DNA from: Flavobacterium erciyesense
GTDB taxonomy: Bacteria; Bacteroidota; Bacteroidia; Flavobacteriales; Flavobacteriaceae
DNA: 64,000 nucleotides
Assembly: GCF_018069925.1 (NCBI RefSeq)
Contig: NZ_JAGPXB010000003.1
Span: 241,042 to 305,041, forward strand
Direction: 5' to 3'
Part shown: positions 1-8,891 of the stretch, one piece after another
Position numbering within the stretch: position 1 is the first letter of the stretch
Layout of the letters: every line of letters begins with the position of its first letter
The notes under the pieces: model-generated
The model's database searches: none
Told to the model about the DNA's origin: nothing
The model's input: only the letters and a program-made list of their open reading frames with translations
Translations under genes and position numbers: made by a program

Positions 1-77
1 CACTAACTTAATAGTATTAAAAAACTAGAAGCCAAATGAAATGGAGTCAACACGATGTAAATCGCTTGAAAAAAAAC

Positions 78-170
78 AGCCATAACGTTCCCGCGCAAAA
101 AGTAGTTTAGGACTAATTTAAACCTAGAACAAAACTTGCCTGTAGGTTTTTGTGCATCGTTTTTTGGTTA
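78..170 (-). repeat. attC-like imperfect palindrome (E0)
   Basis: Read on the minus strand, the element starts with CTAAC, which overlaps the TAA stop of the gene ending at 168, and finishes with GGGAACGTTATGGC. The inner arms share a GCnCAAAAA block. The right half resembles that of the element at 25943 (TTTAGTCC..., GGAACGTT). The layout of an AAC-type left edge, paired inner boxes and a GTT-type right edge is that of integron attC sites. The assignment is by eye only. Confidence 0.45.
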
Positions 171-764
171 GTATTTCCACTCGCCTTCATTTTCTGCTTT
201 TTTCTTAATTCCATCGATTAATGATTTCTCATCAATTGTTATTTTTTCCCCTTTTAATTTTTTAAACTCTGTGAATATCTGGAGTAATGCAAAATTATTC
301 CAGTTATTTAATCTGTTTAATGTTATTTTTTTCTTAGCACTTTTGAATACTATCTTATATCCAATTACACTTCCAGTTTTTGATACGCGTTTTCTAATGT
401 GGATATTTACTTTCTTAATTTCAAATTTTTCGATCCAATCATTATCAAAATTGCTACCAGAAATTTTTACGTTTTCATTTTCAAATTCAATTTTATATAC
501 AAACTCTTTTGATTCATCATATGTTATAGATATGAATACAAATAAAAAAAAGAGAATAAATAATATTGACATAATATTAAATTCACCAAAAGAGAATATT
601 GGGATTGATGCAAAAATTATGATGCCAAAAAATTTAATTTTAATATCTTTTTTGCATCTTTCCTTAAATGGAATTTTTTCAGTTTCAAATATTGTTTTTT
701 CCAAAGATATCTTCGTTTTAATAATAAATTGACGCACACTACTCGCATTTGAATAATAAATCAA
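168..764 (-). CDS. Small two-helix membrane protein, unknown function
   Basis: I do not recognise this 198-residue protein. It has a charged N-terminal stretch of about 43 residues, two closely spaced hydrophobic helices (about 44-60 and 63-80), and a soluble Lys/Glu-rich C-terminal domain of about 115 residues that looks rich in beta strand, as in bacterial PH-like domains. The AT-rich, Lys/Ile/Asn-rich composition differs from the housekeeping genes nearby. The stop codon lies in the left edge of an attC-like element, so the gene may be a captured cassette. The transporter gene at 782 lies just upstream on the same strand (17 bp gap). Start codon ATG at 764. Confidence 0.6.
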   Translation of the reverse strand: MIYYSNASSVRQFIIKTKISLEKTIFETEKIPFKERCKKDIKIKFFGIIIFASIPIFSFGEFNIMSILFILFFLFVFISITYDESKEFVYKIEFENENVKISGSNFDNDWIEKFEIKKVNIHIRKRVSKTGSVIGYKIVFKSAKKKITLNRLNNWNNFALLQIFTEFKKLKGEKITIDEKSLIDGIKKKAENEGEWKY

Positions 765-781
765 AACTAAATTATTCCTTA

Positions 782-2056
782 CTAAAACTCCTGCTTGTCT
801 TTTTTAATAATCAAAAAAGCAAGTAATGAAACGGTCGATGTAGCAGTCAAATAAAAACCGACGTAAGTCAAATTATAAGTTGTTGCCAGCCAAATTGCAA
901 TCATTGGCGCAAAAGCAGCGCCTAAAATTCCAGCCAAATTAAAGGTTAACGAGGCGCCGGTATAGCGCAATTGAGTTGGAAAAAGCTCCGAAAGAAAAGT
1001 TCCTAAAGGTCCATAGGTAAATCCCATCAAGGCCATACCCATGCAAACAAAAGTAGTTATCAAAATATTTTGTCCCGAGTTTAAGAAAAACGAAAAGAAA
1101 AAACCAAAAACTGCAATTAGCGCGGTGGCTAACATGAGAATTTTTCGGCGTCCAAATCGATCAGCTACTACTGCAGAAACAGGAATACAGATTGCAAAAA
1201 ACAATACGGAAAACAACTGAAGCAACAACGCATCACGTTTACTGTAACCCAAATCGGATGTGGCCCAACTCAAAGTAAAAATGGTCATTAAATAGAAAAC
1301 TAAAAAAGTGGTTACCGCAGCTAATGTTCCAAAAATAAGTTGATTTTTATAGGATTTAACTAAGCTGAAAAACGGAATTTTCACAGCCTCTTGTTCCTTT
1401 TTTGAATTTTCAAATGAAGGTGTCTCCGTAATTTTGGTCCTAATATAAAAACCAACTAAAACTAAAAGAGAACTTGCTATAAATGGAATTCGCCAACCAT
1501 AACTCATAAAATCTTCATTACTCATCGTGTCGGTTAGTATCAAAAAGGTTCCTCCAGAAAGTAATAATCCAATTGGAGCGCCTAATTGCGGAAACATTCC
1601 GTACCAAGCTCTTTTATTCGGAGGCGCATTTTCAATAGCAAGCAATACAGCTCCACCCCACTCTCCTCCCAAACCTACACCTTGACCAAAACGACATAAC
1701 ATTAACAACAAAGGAGCAGCAATACCAATACTAGCATAGCTTGGTAAAAAACCAATAGCTACCGTTGACATTCCCATGGTTAACAAAGCTGCGACCAAAG
1801 TAAACTTACGTCCAATTTTATCACCATAATGTCCAAAAAAAGCCGAACCAAGCGGACGCGATAAAAAAGCAATCGAAAAAGTAGCCAATGATTGTAAGGT
1901 AGCCAATGTAGCATCCGAACTCGGAAAAAACAACTGCGGAAACACCAAAACGGCTGCGTTAGCAAAAATATAGAAGTCAAAAAACTCTATTGTAGTCCCT
2001 ATCAAGCTCCCAAAAAGCACATGTTTTACGGTATTTTTTGTTGGTTTATTGGTCAT
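782..2056 (-). CDS. MFS transporter, metabolite:H+ symporter (MHS) type
   Basis: A 424-residue, twelve-helix permease of the major facilitator superfamily. The loop GDKIGRK and the motif RFGQGVGLGGEWGGA are typical of the metabolite:proton symporter branch (ProP/KgtP/ShiA-like), so it probably takes up an organic acid or zwitterion across the inner membrane. The substrate cannot be read from sequence. I chose ATG at 2056 (MTNKPTKNT) over an in-frame ATG at 2131. The longer form adds a 25-residue tail that does not look like part of the fold and leaves only 37 bp for two divergent promoters with bshC. Confidence 0.85.
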   Translation of the reverse strand: MTNKPTKNTVKHVLFGSLIGTTIEFFDFYIFANAAVLVFPQLFFPSSDATLATLQSLATFSIAFLSRPLGSAFFGHYGDKIGRKFTLVAALLTMGMSTVAIGFLPSYASIGIAAPLLLMLCRFGQGVGLGGEWGGAVLLAIENAPPNKRAWYGMFPQLGAPIGLLLSGGTFLILTDTMSNEDFMSYGWRIPFIASSLLVLVGFYIRTKITETPSFENSKKEQEAVKIPFFSLVKSYKNQLIFGTLAAVTTFLVFYLMTIFTLSWATSDLGYSKRDALLLQLFSVLFFAICIPVSAVVADRFGRRKILMLATALIAVFGFFFSFFLNSGQNILITTFVCMGMALMGFTYGPLGTFLSELFPTQLRYTGASLTFNLAGILGAAFAPMIAIWLATTYNLTYVGFYLTATSTVSLLAFLIIKKDKQEF

Positions 2057-2168
2057 ATTCTTTGTAAAAACGTTAATATTATTAGATAAAAGTGATGCTA
2101 TTTTTCGAAAGTAACAAATAAAAAATTCCAATAATAAGTGTTATTTTAGCAACATATAAAATTAAATT

Positions 2169-3758
2169 ATGCCAACCGACTGTATCAGCTATCAGCACTC
2201 TGGATATTTTTCTGCTTTAATGAATGATTATTTAGATCAAAAACCACAATTATCTGCTCTTTACAACAGGTTTCCAGCTCTCGAAAACTTTGAAGAACAA
2301 ATCGCTGAAAAACAAAATAATTTTAATCACAGCTCTCGAGCAATACTTGTAGATGCACTTTTACAACAGTACAATAGCTGTGAGACGAGTGAAGCTACAA
2401 ATGCAAACATAAAATCATTAGCCTCAAACAATACTTTTACAATTACTACAGGTCACCAACTAAATTTATTTACAGGTCCTTTGTACTTTTTGTACAAGAT
2501 AATTTCTACAATTAACTTAACTAAAAAACTTCAAAACAAGTATCCTGAACAGCATTTTGTTCCCGTTTATTGGATGGCTACCGAAGATCACGATTTTGAA
2601 GAAATCAATTACTTTAATTTCAAGGGTAAAAAATTCAGATGGAACCAAGAAAGCACAGGTCCTGTTGGCCGTTTAAGTACCGAAGGATTAAATGAATTTT
2701 TAGAAGTATACCAATTAGAATTAGGCAGCAGTAGCAATGCAACTGCATTAAAGAAGTTATTTGAAGATGCCTACATAAAGCACAACAATCTAGCTGACGC
2801 CACGCGCTTTCTAGCAAATGAACTTTTTGGAGCCTACGGTTTAGTAATTATTGATGCTGATTCCGCATCATTAAAACGTCTTTTTATCCCACATGTAAAG
2901 CAGGAGTTGCTACAGCAAACCGCTTTTGAAAAAGTGACAGCCTCAATTGCTTTACTAAAAGAGTATACTGTACAAGTAAACCCGAGAGAAATAAACTTGT
3001 TTTATATTGAAAATGACCTACGCGAACGCATTCTGTTTGAAGGCAGTCTTTATAAGGTGAATCATACTAAGCTTGCATTTTCAGAGACTGAGATTTTGGC
3101 TCTTTTAGAATCAAATCCTGAAAAATTCAGTCCCAATGTGATCATGCGTCCATTGTATCAAGAAGTAACTCTGCCGAACCTCTGCTACATTGGCGGTGGT
3201 GGAGAAATAGCGTATTGGTTAGAATTAAAATCATATTTCGAAGCTTCGAACATTACCTTTCCAATGCTATTATTGCGTAATTCAGTGGTATTAGCAAGCG
3301 AAAAACAAGCAAAAAAGGCGGATAAATTACAATTATCTTGGAGAGATTTATTCAAAAAACAAGCCGATTTACTCAATCAAAAAACAATTGATTTATCTGA
3401 GTTTTCTATCGAATTAACAGAATTAAAATCGCAGTTACAAACACAATTCAAACAATTGTACGACATAGCTGAGAAGACTGACGGATCTTTTATCGGTGCT
3501 CTTAAAGCACAAGAAACCAAACAAATTAAAGGACTTCAGCAATTAGAAAAACGCCTGTTAAAAGCGCAGAAACGAAATTTGAGTGATATTCTAGACCGTA
3601 TAAGCGACATTCAAAATGAATTATTCCCTAACGGAAGTTTGCAAGAAAGACAAACGAACTTCTCAGAGTTTTACCTAGAATTCGGCGAAAATCTTATCCC
3701 AAACTTGATTCAAAAGTTAGATCCAATAGACACTAAATTTGACATCATTGTACTTTAG
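2169..3758 (+). CDS. bshC: Bacillithiol biosynthesis cysteine-adding enzyme BshC
   Basis: BshC is proposed to ligate cysteine to glucosaminyl-malate in the last step of bacillithiol synthesis, the low-molecular-weight thiol many Bacteroidetes and Firmicutes use in place of glutathione. At 529 residues the length is normal for the family. Family landmarks are TTGHQLNLFTGPLYFLYKI near residue 95, PVYWMATEDHDFEEINYF near 137, and a long C-terminal coiled coil (about 400-490) that mediates dimerisation in the B. subtilis protein. It is a single gene divergent from the transporter. bshA and bshB are not in the window. Confidence 0.93.
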   Translation: MPTDCISYQHSGYFSALMNDYLDQKPQLSALYNRFPALENFEEQIAEKQNNFNHSSRAILVDALLQQYNSCETSEATNANIKSLASNNTFTITTGHQLNLFTGPLYFLYKIISTINLTKKLQNKYPEQHFVPVYWMATEDHDFEEINYFNFKGKKFRWNQESTGPVGRLSTEGLNEFLEVYQLELGSSSNATALKKLFEDAYIKHNNLADATRFLANELFGAYGLVIIDADSASLKRLFIPHVKQELLQQTAFEKVTASIALLKEYTVQVNPREINLFYIENDLRERILFEGSLYKVNHTKLAFSETEILALLESNPEKFSPNVIMRPLYQEVTLPNLCYIGGGGEIAYWLELKSYFEASNITFPMLLLRNSVVLASEKQAKKADKLQLSWRDLFKKQADLLNQKTIDLSEFSIELTELKSQLQTQFKQLYDIAEKTDGSFIGALKAQETKQIKGLQQLEKRLLKAQKRNLSDILDRISDIQNELFPNGSLQERQTNFSEFYLEFGENLIPNLIQKLDPIDTKFDIIVL

Positions 3759-3785
3759 TGAAATATTAAGGGATTGAATGTTATA

Positions 3786-3821
3786 TTTGTAAAAATAATA
3801 GATAAAAAAATCCTATTTTTG
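3786..3821 (+). promoter_or_regulatory. Probable promoter of ndk
   Basis: TATTTTTG at 3814-3821 fits the Bacteroidetes -7 consensus TAnnTTTG. A TTTG at 3786-3789 is a possible -33 element, with spacing at the long end. The start codon follows 23 bp after the -7 box. Confidence 0.55.
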
Positions 3822-3844
3822 CACAAAATTTAAAAATTTACACA

Positions 3845-4264
3845 ATGGCTACAAATAGAACATTTACCATGATTAAGCCTGATGCTGTTGCTAACGGACA
3901 CATCGGAAACATTCTTGCAATGATTACAAATGCAGGATTCAAAATCGTATCTTTAAAATTAACTCAACTTACTGTTGCTGATGCACAAGCATTTTACGCA
4001 GTACACGCTGCAAGACCTTTTTACGGTGAATTAGTTGAATTCATGTCAAGAGGACCAATCGTTGCTGCTATCTTAGAGAAAGAAAATGCAGTTGAAGATT
4101 TCAGAACTTTAATTGGAGCTACAAATCCAGCTGAAGCTGCTGAAGGAACTATCCGTAAAGCTTATGCAACTTCTATCGGAGAAAATGCAGTACACGGATC
4201 TGATAGCGACGAAAATGCTGCAATCGAAGGTGCATTCCACTTTGCAGGAAGAGAGCAATTCTAG
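3845..4264 (+). CDS. ndk: Nucleoside diphosphate kinase
   Basis: Transfers the gamma-phosphate of ATP to nucleoside diphosphates through a phosphohistidine and so balances the NTP/dNTP pools. The 139 residues match the family length. The N-terminal [10 protein letters not shown] and the active-site block NAVHGSDS (His117) are intact. It has its own promoter and is followed by a strong hairpin terminator, so it is probably monocistronic. Confidence 0.97.
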   Translation: MATNRTFTMIKPDAVANGHIGNILAMITNAGFKIVSLKLTQLTVADAQAFYAVHAARPFYGELVEFMSRGPIVAAILEKENAVEDFRTLIGATNPAEAAEGTIRKAYATSIGENAVHGSDSDENAAIEGAFHFAGREQF

Positions 4265-4312
4265 TAATCAGTCTCATTCTCAGTTTGAGAGTAACAGATT
4301 ATAATAAAATAG

Positions 4313-4346
4313 AAATCCCGTTTCAATAATTTGAAACGGGATTTTT
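4313..4346 (+). terminator. Rho-independent terminator after ndk
   Basis: A 14-bp stem (AAATCCCGTTTCAA pairing with TTGAAACGGGATTT) with a four-base TAAT loop and a following T run. It lies between two converging genes and the stem is symmetric, so it may work in both directions. Confidence 0.85.
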
Positions 4347-4387
4347 TATTTCCAATCTAGCTGAAAACTGCGACTAAAAACTGAAAA

Positions 4388-4684
4388 CTACCTCAACACC
4401 ACATCTTTCACTACATCTCGCCTCAATTCCTCATTAATCATAGCCACAATTTTAGACTTTCCGTGGCTTAACTCCTCTCTCAATACTGATGAAGTGAGCT
4501 CTACATACAAGGTACTTCCTTTCAAAACTACATTATTCGTATAGCTATTTACACCATTACCCATTAGGTTTTTCCACGCATCTTTCACATCAATTTGATC
4601 CATGCCAGGTTGCAACTTATTGGTTTGAATAATCTGCTTAAGCACATCACCAACCGTGCTTTCATTATTTAACCTCTTTGCCAT
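4388..4684 (-). CDS. DUF721 (DciA-like) protein
   Basis: A 98-residue protein of the DUF721 family. Members related to DciA load or assist the replicative helicase in bacteria without DnaC, so a role near DnaB is possible but not shown here. The sequence begins AKRLNNESTVGDVLKQII and has a central alpha/beta unit around VVLKGSTLYVELTSSVLREEL, the conserved part of the family. Its start overlaps the end of the upstream lipoprotein gene by 20 bp, so the two are probably co-transcribed. Confidence 0.8.
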   Translation of the reverse strand: MAKRLNNESTVGDVLKQIIQTNKLQPGMDQIDVKDAWKNLMGNGVNSYTNNVVLKGSTLYVELTSSVLREELSHGKSKIVAMINEELRRDVVKDVVLR

Positions 4685-5105
4685 CTCCTACTAAATTTAT
4701 CGCCGTTGCTCTTTTATAATGATATTCCCCTCTTTCTTTGTTCAACAAAACCAATTCCTCATTTGTTAAACCAATAATTTCCTCACTCCATTTCATATAA
4801 GGCGTTACATAATCCAAAAAAACACCATCTTGAGTATAACGCACCGAAACTTTCTCGAAAACATCATTCACTAAAAAAGTACCGTTAAGTTGCGGCATTA
4901 CTTTTTTGCGAATCCCTTTATTATTCTCAATTTTAAAATAATCATAAACCTCATTCATGCGGTATTCCTTATCATCTATGGAATCAAAAACTACTTTCTC
5001 TACCTCCCAATACCCATTCAGCAAGGCAACATCTTCCTTTTTAATTTCTTGTTTGCAGCTAGTAATTACCAAAACCAATACGGCAAAAATCAAATACTTT
5101 TTCAT
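4665..5105 (-). CDS. Small lipoprotein, possibly lipocalin-like
   Basis: A 146-residue predicted lipoprotein. The signal peptide MKKYLIFAVLVLVITSC places the lipobox cysteine at residue 17, which is why ATG at 5105 was chosen over one 20 codons upstream. The mature part begins with a GYWEVEKVVFD-type strand followed by alternating strands, as in Bacteroidetes lipocalin-like lipoproteins. That resemblance is an inference. It overlaps the DUF721 gene by 20 bp and is probably anchored in the periplasm or outer membrane. Confidence 0.7.
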   Translation of the reverse strand: MKKYLIFAVLVLVITSCKQEIKKEDVALLNGYWEVEKVVFDSIDDKEYRMNEVYDYFKIENNKGIRKKVMPQLNGTFLVNDVFEKVSVRYTQDGVFLDYVTPYMKWSEEIIGLTNEELVLLNKERGEYHYKRATAINLVGDGKEVK

Positions 5106-5121
5106 ATTCAAATTATTTTTT

Positions 5122-5217
5122 TTAGGAGCTATTTCCTGCTGTACGCTGTATCTTTTTCTGGCCAACTTCCTGCGTCAGCTTTGACCAAAAAAAGAATGCC
5201 GCTTCCATCAGGGCTAG
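5122..5217 (+). repeat. REP-like dispersed element, copy A
   Basis: The head AGGAGCTATTTCCTGCTGTA and the tail AATGCCGCTTCCATCAGGGC flank a variable inner hairpin with T-rich and A-rich arms. Related heads and tails occur at 18706, 24200 and 63523 in this window. It lies upstream of the lipoprotein gene and contains no coding signal. Confidence 0.7.
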
Positions 5218-5361
5218 TCCGTTTTACTTAAATTAAGATTTCTAATTTTCAGTACTCTATCCAAAACGCGGAGTATAAAGAATAAAAAAACCAACAATTG
5301 TCTAGCAACATGTTGGTCTAAATCAACCGCCTCATGAAACGATTTCTATATCAATTATAAC

Positions 5362-5541
5362 CTACTGTTTTGATTTAATTCGCAACAAAAAACCAGCAAC
5401 ACAACACATAACTCCCACAAGAAGTAATGCATAGTAAAAACTAATCGTTTGATCGCGAACAACATTTGCAAGTACAAAGCAAATCATACTCACTAAGTAA
5501 AAAGACAGAGGCGAAATGTTTTTTAAAGAAGAAAAATTCAT
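5362..5541 (-). CDS. Small two-helix membrane protein behind ftsY
   Basis: A 59-residue open frame, ATG at 5541 and TAG at 5362, beginning MNFSSLKNISPLSFYLVSMI. It has two hydrophobic segments (about 13-28 and 35-54) joined by a short polar turn (VVRDQTIS) and a basic tail (RIKSKQ). The start lies 7 bp after the ftsY stop, so it is almost certainly read from the same message. I know no function for it. The position behind the SRP receptor gene and the two-helix topology suggest a small inner-membrane protein. Confidence 0.65.
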   Translation of the reverse strand: MNFSSLKNISPLSFYLVSMICFVLANVVRDQTISFYYALLLVGVMCCVAGFLLRIKSKQ

Positions 5542-5548
5542 AGTGCTA

Positions 5549-6529
5549 TTATTTAAAAAAACTATCTACAAACTCATATTTGTTAAAAACCTGCAAATCA
5601 TTTATACCTTCACCCACTCCAATATATTTCACAGGAATTTGAAACTGATCCGAAATACCAATCACCACCCCACCTTTAGCAGTACCGTCTAATTTAGTAA
5701 CGGCCAAACAACTTACTTCAGTGGCTGCGGTAAATTGTTTTGCTTGTTCAAAGGCATTTTGACCTGTAGAACCATCTAGTACCAAAAGTACATCATGAGG
5801 CGCATCAGCTACAACTTTCTGCATCACACGCTTCACTTTTGACAATTCGTTCATCAAGTTAATTTTATTATGTAAACGACCTGCAGTATCAATAATAACA
5901 ATATCTGCTTGTTGAGCCACTGCTGATTGCAAAGTATCAAAAGCCACAGATGCTGGATCACTACCCATTTCTTGACGTACAATAGGTACACCTACGCGGT
6001 CAGCCCAAATTTGTAATTGATCAATAGCAGCTGCTCTAAATGTATCTGCAGCACCTAAAACTACTTTGTAACCTTGATTTTTAAACTGATGCGCCAATTT
6101 ACCAATAGTAGTCGTTTTACCCACTCCATTAACGCCCACCACCATGATTACATACGGTGTGGCATTAGACGGCTTTACAAAACCTGTTGCATCGTCTGTA
6201 TTTGTTTCAGATAACAATCCAGCAATTTCGTCACGTAAAATATGATTCAGCTCCGCAGTACCCAAATATTTATCGACTGCAACTCTCTTTTCAATTCGAG
6301 ATATAATTTTCAAAGTAGTATTTACACCTACATCAGAGGCAACCAAAACCTCTTCTAGGTTATCTAAAACCTCATCATCAACTTTTGATTTTCCGGCAAC
6401 AGCTTTGGTAAGTTTAGAGAAAAAGTTAGTTTTCGATTTTTCAAGTCCTTTATCCAACACCTCTTTAGCTTGTTCGCTAAAATTTGGGTCTTTTTTATCA
6501 GATGAAAATATTTTTTTAAAAAAACTCAT
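5549..6529 (-). CDS. ftsY: Signal recognition particle receptor FtsY
   Basis: The SRP receptor GTPase docks ribosome-SRP complexes at the inner membrane for co-translational insertion. The 326 residues hold a short N-terminal region (MSFFKKIFSS), the N domain, and the G domain with GVNGVGKTTTIGKLA (G1), DTFRAAAIDQL, DTAGRL (G3) and TKLDGTAKGG (G4). It lacks the long acidic A domain of the E. coli protein, as usual in this phylum. ATG at 6529 was preferred to one 20 codons upstream because MSFFKKIF is the usual beginning. It is the last conserved gene of the rpmB-rpmG-DUF4295-ftsY block. Confidence 0.95.
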   Translation of the reverse strand: MSFFKKIFSSDKKDPNFSEQAKEVLDKGLEKSKTNFFSKLTKAVAGKSKVDDEVLDNLEEVLVASDVGVNTTLKIISRIEKRVAVDKYLGTAELNHILRDEIAGLLSETNTDDATGFVKPSNATPYVIMVVGVNGVGKTTTIGKLAHQFKNQGYKVVLGAADTFRAAAIDQLQIWADRVGVPIVRQEMGSDPASVAFDTLQSAVAQQADIVIIDTAGRLHNKINLMNELSKVKRVMQKVVADAPHDVLLVLDGSTGQNAFEQAKQFTAATEVSCLAVTKLDGTAKGGVVIGISDQFQIPVKYIGVGEGINDLQVFNKYEFVDSFFK

Positions 6530-6605
6530 AATATAAATAATATTAAGAATGAGCGCATTAGAAGTTCTTCGCCCATTCATTTTCGGCACCGTAAATATAG
6601 AAAAT

Positions 6606-6640
6606 AAAAAAGCTACTTCCGAGTGAAAGTAGCTTTTCTA
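6606..6640 (-). terminator. Hairpin between DUF4295 and ftsY
   Basis: AAAAGCTACTT at 6608-6618 pairs with AAGTAGCTTTT at 6627-6637 around an 8-base loop. On the minus strand a T-rich run follows the hairpin, so it can end or attenuate transcription after DUF4295 and before ftsY. Confidence 0.65.
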
Positions 6641-6657
6641 TATAATGTATTTGTTAA

Positions 6658-6810
6658 TTATTTCTTTTTCAAGAATTCATCAACAGCTTCAGGAGCCATA
6701 ATAGATTCTACGAATGTATATGCACCTGTTTTTGGAGATTTCACCATTTTGATGGCTTTTGATAATCTCTTAGAAGATGTTTGTAACGATGCTACGGTTT
6801 TCTTTGCCAT
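6658..6810 (-). CDS. DUF4295 family protein (50 aa)
   Basis: An open frame of 50 codons, ATG at 6810 and TAA at 6658, starting MAKKTVASLQTSSKRLSKAI and ending DEFLKKK. This is the DUF4295 family, which in Bacteroidetes sits directly after the L33 gene and is very basic. A ribosome-associated role is a reasonable inference from position and charge, but none has been shown to my knowledge. The gene is too short for most gene callers' default cut-offs yet has strong family identity. Confidence 0.9.
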   Translation of the reverse strand: MAKKTVASLQTSSKRLSKAIKMVKSPKTGAYTFVESIMAPEAVDEFLKKK

Positions 6811-6905
6811 GATTCAAATGTTTTAAAAATTAGAATAAGTGTCTCAAGTATAATGCTTTACATTTAAAAGGCAGTTCTTGAGATTATTATTAAAATCTCG
6901 TGTTA

Positions 6906-7088
6906 TTATTTAATTTCTTTGTGAACAGTTACACGCTTCAAGATTGGATTAAATTTTTTAATCTCTAATCTATCTGGAGTATTTTTCTTGTTCTTAGTAG
7001 TGATGTATCTTGAAGTTCCTGCAACACCAGTAGTCTTGTGCTCAGTACATTCTAAAATTACCTGGATTCTATTACCTTTCTTTGCCAT
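6906..7088 (-). CDS. rpmG: 50S ribosomal protein L33
   Basis: A 60-residue basic protein of the large ribosomal subunit, beginning [18 protein letters not shown] and containing the typical [19 protein letters not shown]. It has one cysteine and so belongs to the zinc-free form of L33. It lies 27 bp downstream of rpmB in the same operon. Confidence 0.96.
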   Translation of the reverse strand: MAKKGNRIQVILECTEHKTTGVAGTSRYITTKNKKNTPDRLEIKKFNPILKRVTVHKEIK

Positions 7089-7115
7089 CTTGCTATTTTT
7101 TTATTTTGGAACAGA

Positions 7116-7352
7116 TTATTTAATAAATCCTTCTGACTGTGCTTTTTTCAAAACAGCAGCGATTCCATTTTTATTAATTGTTTTTATCGTAGATGCAGCT
7201 ACTCTTAGAGTAATCCATCTATCTTCTTCTGGAAGATAAAAACGCTTTTTAACTAAGTTCACAGAAAATTTTCTCTTAGTTTTGTTCATAGCGTGAGAAA
7301 CGTTATTTCCTACCATCGCTCTTTTACCTGTAAGGTCACAAACTCTTGACAT
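7116..7352 (-). CDS. rpmB: 50S ribosomal protein L28
   Basis: A 78-residue protein of the large subunit. The start [20 protein letters not shown] and the [15 protein letters not shown] strand are characteristic. It is the first gene of the rpmB-rpmG-DUF4295 cluster. Confidence 0.96.
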   Translation of the reverse strand: MSRVCDLTGKRAMVGNNVSHAMNKTKRKFSVNLVKKRFYLPEEDRWITLRVAASTIKTINKNGIAAVLKKAQSEGFIK

Positions 7353-7385
7353 TATACTTATCTTTTATCGTTATTCAAAATCAGG

Positions 7386-7419
7386 GTGCAAAGAAAAGAA
7401 AAATAAACCTATAAAGCAA
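7386..7419 (-). promoter_or_regulatory. Probable promoter of the rpmB cluster
   Basis: On the minus strand, TTTTCTTTGCACCC (CTTTG at about 7389-7393) resembles the -7 region of Flavobacterium promoters, and a TTG at 7417-7419 sits about 20 bp further upstream. The -7 box is imperfect because the TA is missing. Confidence 0.4.
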
Positions 7420-7424
7420 CATTC

Positions 7425-8678
7425 TTAACGCACATTTTTTAAAATTTCTTTCTGGAGCAATTCTAAACTTTTTATTACAGCTCTATCTATCACTTTTTCA
7501 CGGGGTTGGCCAAAATTGAACTCTTCTACAATAATTTCGCTTGGTCCCGCAATTGCAATAAAAACAGTTCCTATTTCAGCATCAGAGTCTCCTTTTGAAG
7601 GTCCTGCATTGCCAGTTGTAGCAATTGCAAAATCTACATTTAATTTGGCTTTTGCTTGCTGCGCCATAGCCTCAGCTACTTCTTTACTAACAACGGAGTA
7701 TTCTTTTATCAAAGCCTCAGGAACTCCCAAAAGATCCACTTTTAGCGCCGTAGCATAAGTAACCACTCCTCCTTTAAAATACGCGGAGGAACCAGCAACA
7801 CTTGAAACAAGCTGCGCAATTTTACCACCAGTGCAACTCTCGGCGGTTCCTACACTATATTTTTGTTGTGCTAGCAATCGCCCAACTACAACCTCGATAG
7901 TGTCCTCTTCATCAAAACCTACAATGATATCACCTATTAAACCTTGTAAAGTTTTTACATTCTCGGCTAACGCATTTTGCAAAACTTCTTTATCCGTGCC
8001 TCTTGCAGTTAATCGGAGTCGTACTCGACCTGGCGCTGGCAAGTAGGCCAACTTTATAAATTCTGGCAAATTATCTTCCCAAGCTTCAATGCGTTCAGCC
8101 ACCAAACTTTCACCTTGCCCGTAAGTTAGCACGGTTTGATGAATGATATACGGCCGTTCGTACTCACGAACTATTTTGGGCACAATTTCCTGCTCTACCA
8201 AATATTTCATTTCATACGGAACTCCCGGAAGCGAGATAAAAACCGTATCCTCTTTTTGCATCCACATTCCTGGCGCAGTCCCTACTTGATTGTGCAAAAC
8301 CGTACAAGTGGAAGGAACCAATGCTTGATCTTTATTGACTTGCGAAGCAGGCCTATTCATTACACGCTCAATCAAGGCAATTACATGCGCTTCTACGGCC
8401 TTGTCAACAACTAGGTGGTCATCAAAATAAGAACAAAATGTTTTTTTAGTAACATCATCTTTCGTTGGACCTAATCCTCCTGTTACAATTACAAAATCTA
8501 CTTTATTTTGTAAAGCTGCGAACGTATTTAAAATATGATTTTGATCATCACTAATCGAAAGCATTTCTTGTACTTGAACACCAATTCTATCTAATGCCTT
8601 TGCAATAAATCCCGAGTTGGTATCAACAATTTGTCCAATCAAAATTTCATCCCCAATAGTAACTATAGCTGCTTTCAT
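7425..8678 (-). CDS. cinA: CinA-like protein / NMN amidohydrolase
   Basis: A two-domain protein of 417 residues. The N-terminal half (about 1-170) is a MoCF/MogA-like COG1058 domain ([31 protein letters not shown]). The C-terminal part (about 255-415) is the CinA/PncC domain with [20 protein letters not shown] near 278, which in homologues deamidates nicotinamide mononucleotide to recycle NAD. Full length with both domains intact. The name competence-damage protein comes from Gram-positive bacteria and says little here. Confidence 0.93.
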   Translation of the reverse strand: MKAAIVTIGDEILIGQIVDTNSGFIAKALDRIGVQVQEMLSISDDQNHILNTFAALQNKVDFVIVTGGLGPTKDDVTKKTFCSYFDDHLVVDKAVEAHVIALIERVMNRPASQVNKDQALVPSTCTVLHNQVGTAPGMWMQKEDTVFISLPGVPYEMKYLVEQEIVPKIVREYERPYIIHQTVLTYGQGESLVAERIEAWEDNLPEFIKLAYLPAPGRVRLRLTARGTDKEVLQNALAENVKTLQGLIGDIIVGFDEEDTIEVVVGRLLAQQKYSVGTAESCTGGKIAQLVSSVAGSSAYFKGGVVTYATALKVDLLGVPEALIKEYSVVSKEVAEAMAQQAKAKLNVDFAIATTGNAGPSKGDSDAEIGTVFIAIAGPSEIIVEEFNFGQPREKVIDRAVIKSLELLQKEILKNVR

Positions 8679-8891
8679 TTTATCGTGTATATATTGCTCT
8701 ATTCCTAAAAAAAATGCCAGTGTAACATTTGCTTTTTTTATTTAAAAAATAACAAATGTCGCATTGACAAAGCATTAAAGATGCTTTTGTTTTAAAAAAC
8801 ATCTTATTCTTATATTTTCATTAATCTATTTCTAAAAAACAAACCTCAATCGAAAAGCTCCCAAAAAAAGTTAATATTCAAGTTTTAAAAA
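8679..8891. other. AT-rich intergenic gap with weak hairpins
   Basis: No reading frame was found. ACATTTG and CAAATGT near 8728-8758 form an inverted repeat around an A/T-rich loop, and AAGATG/CATCTT near 8778-8806 form another. The second could be a weak terminator for the phosphotransfer gene. It should also hold the cinA promoter. Confidence 0.4.
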
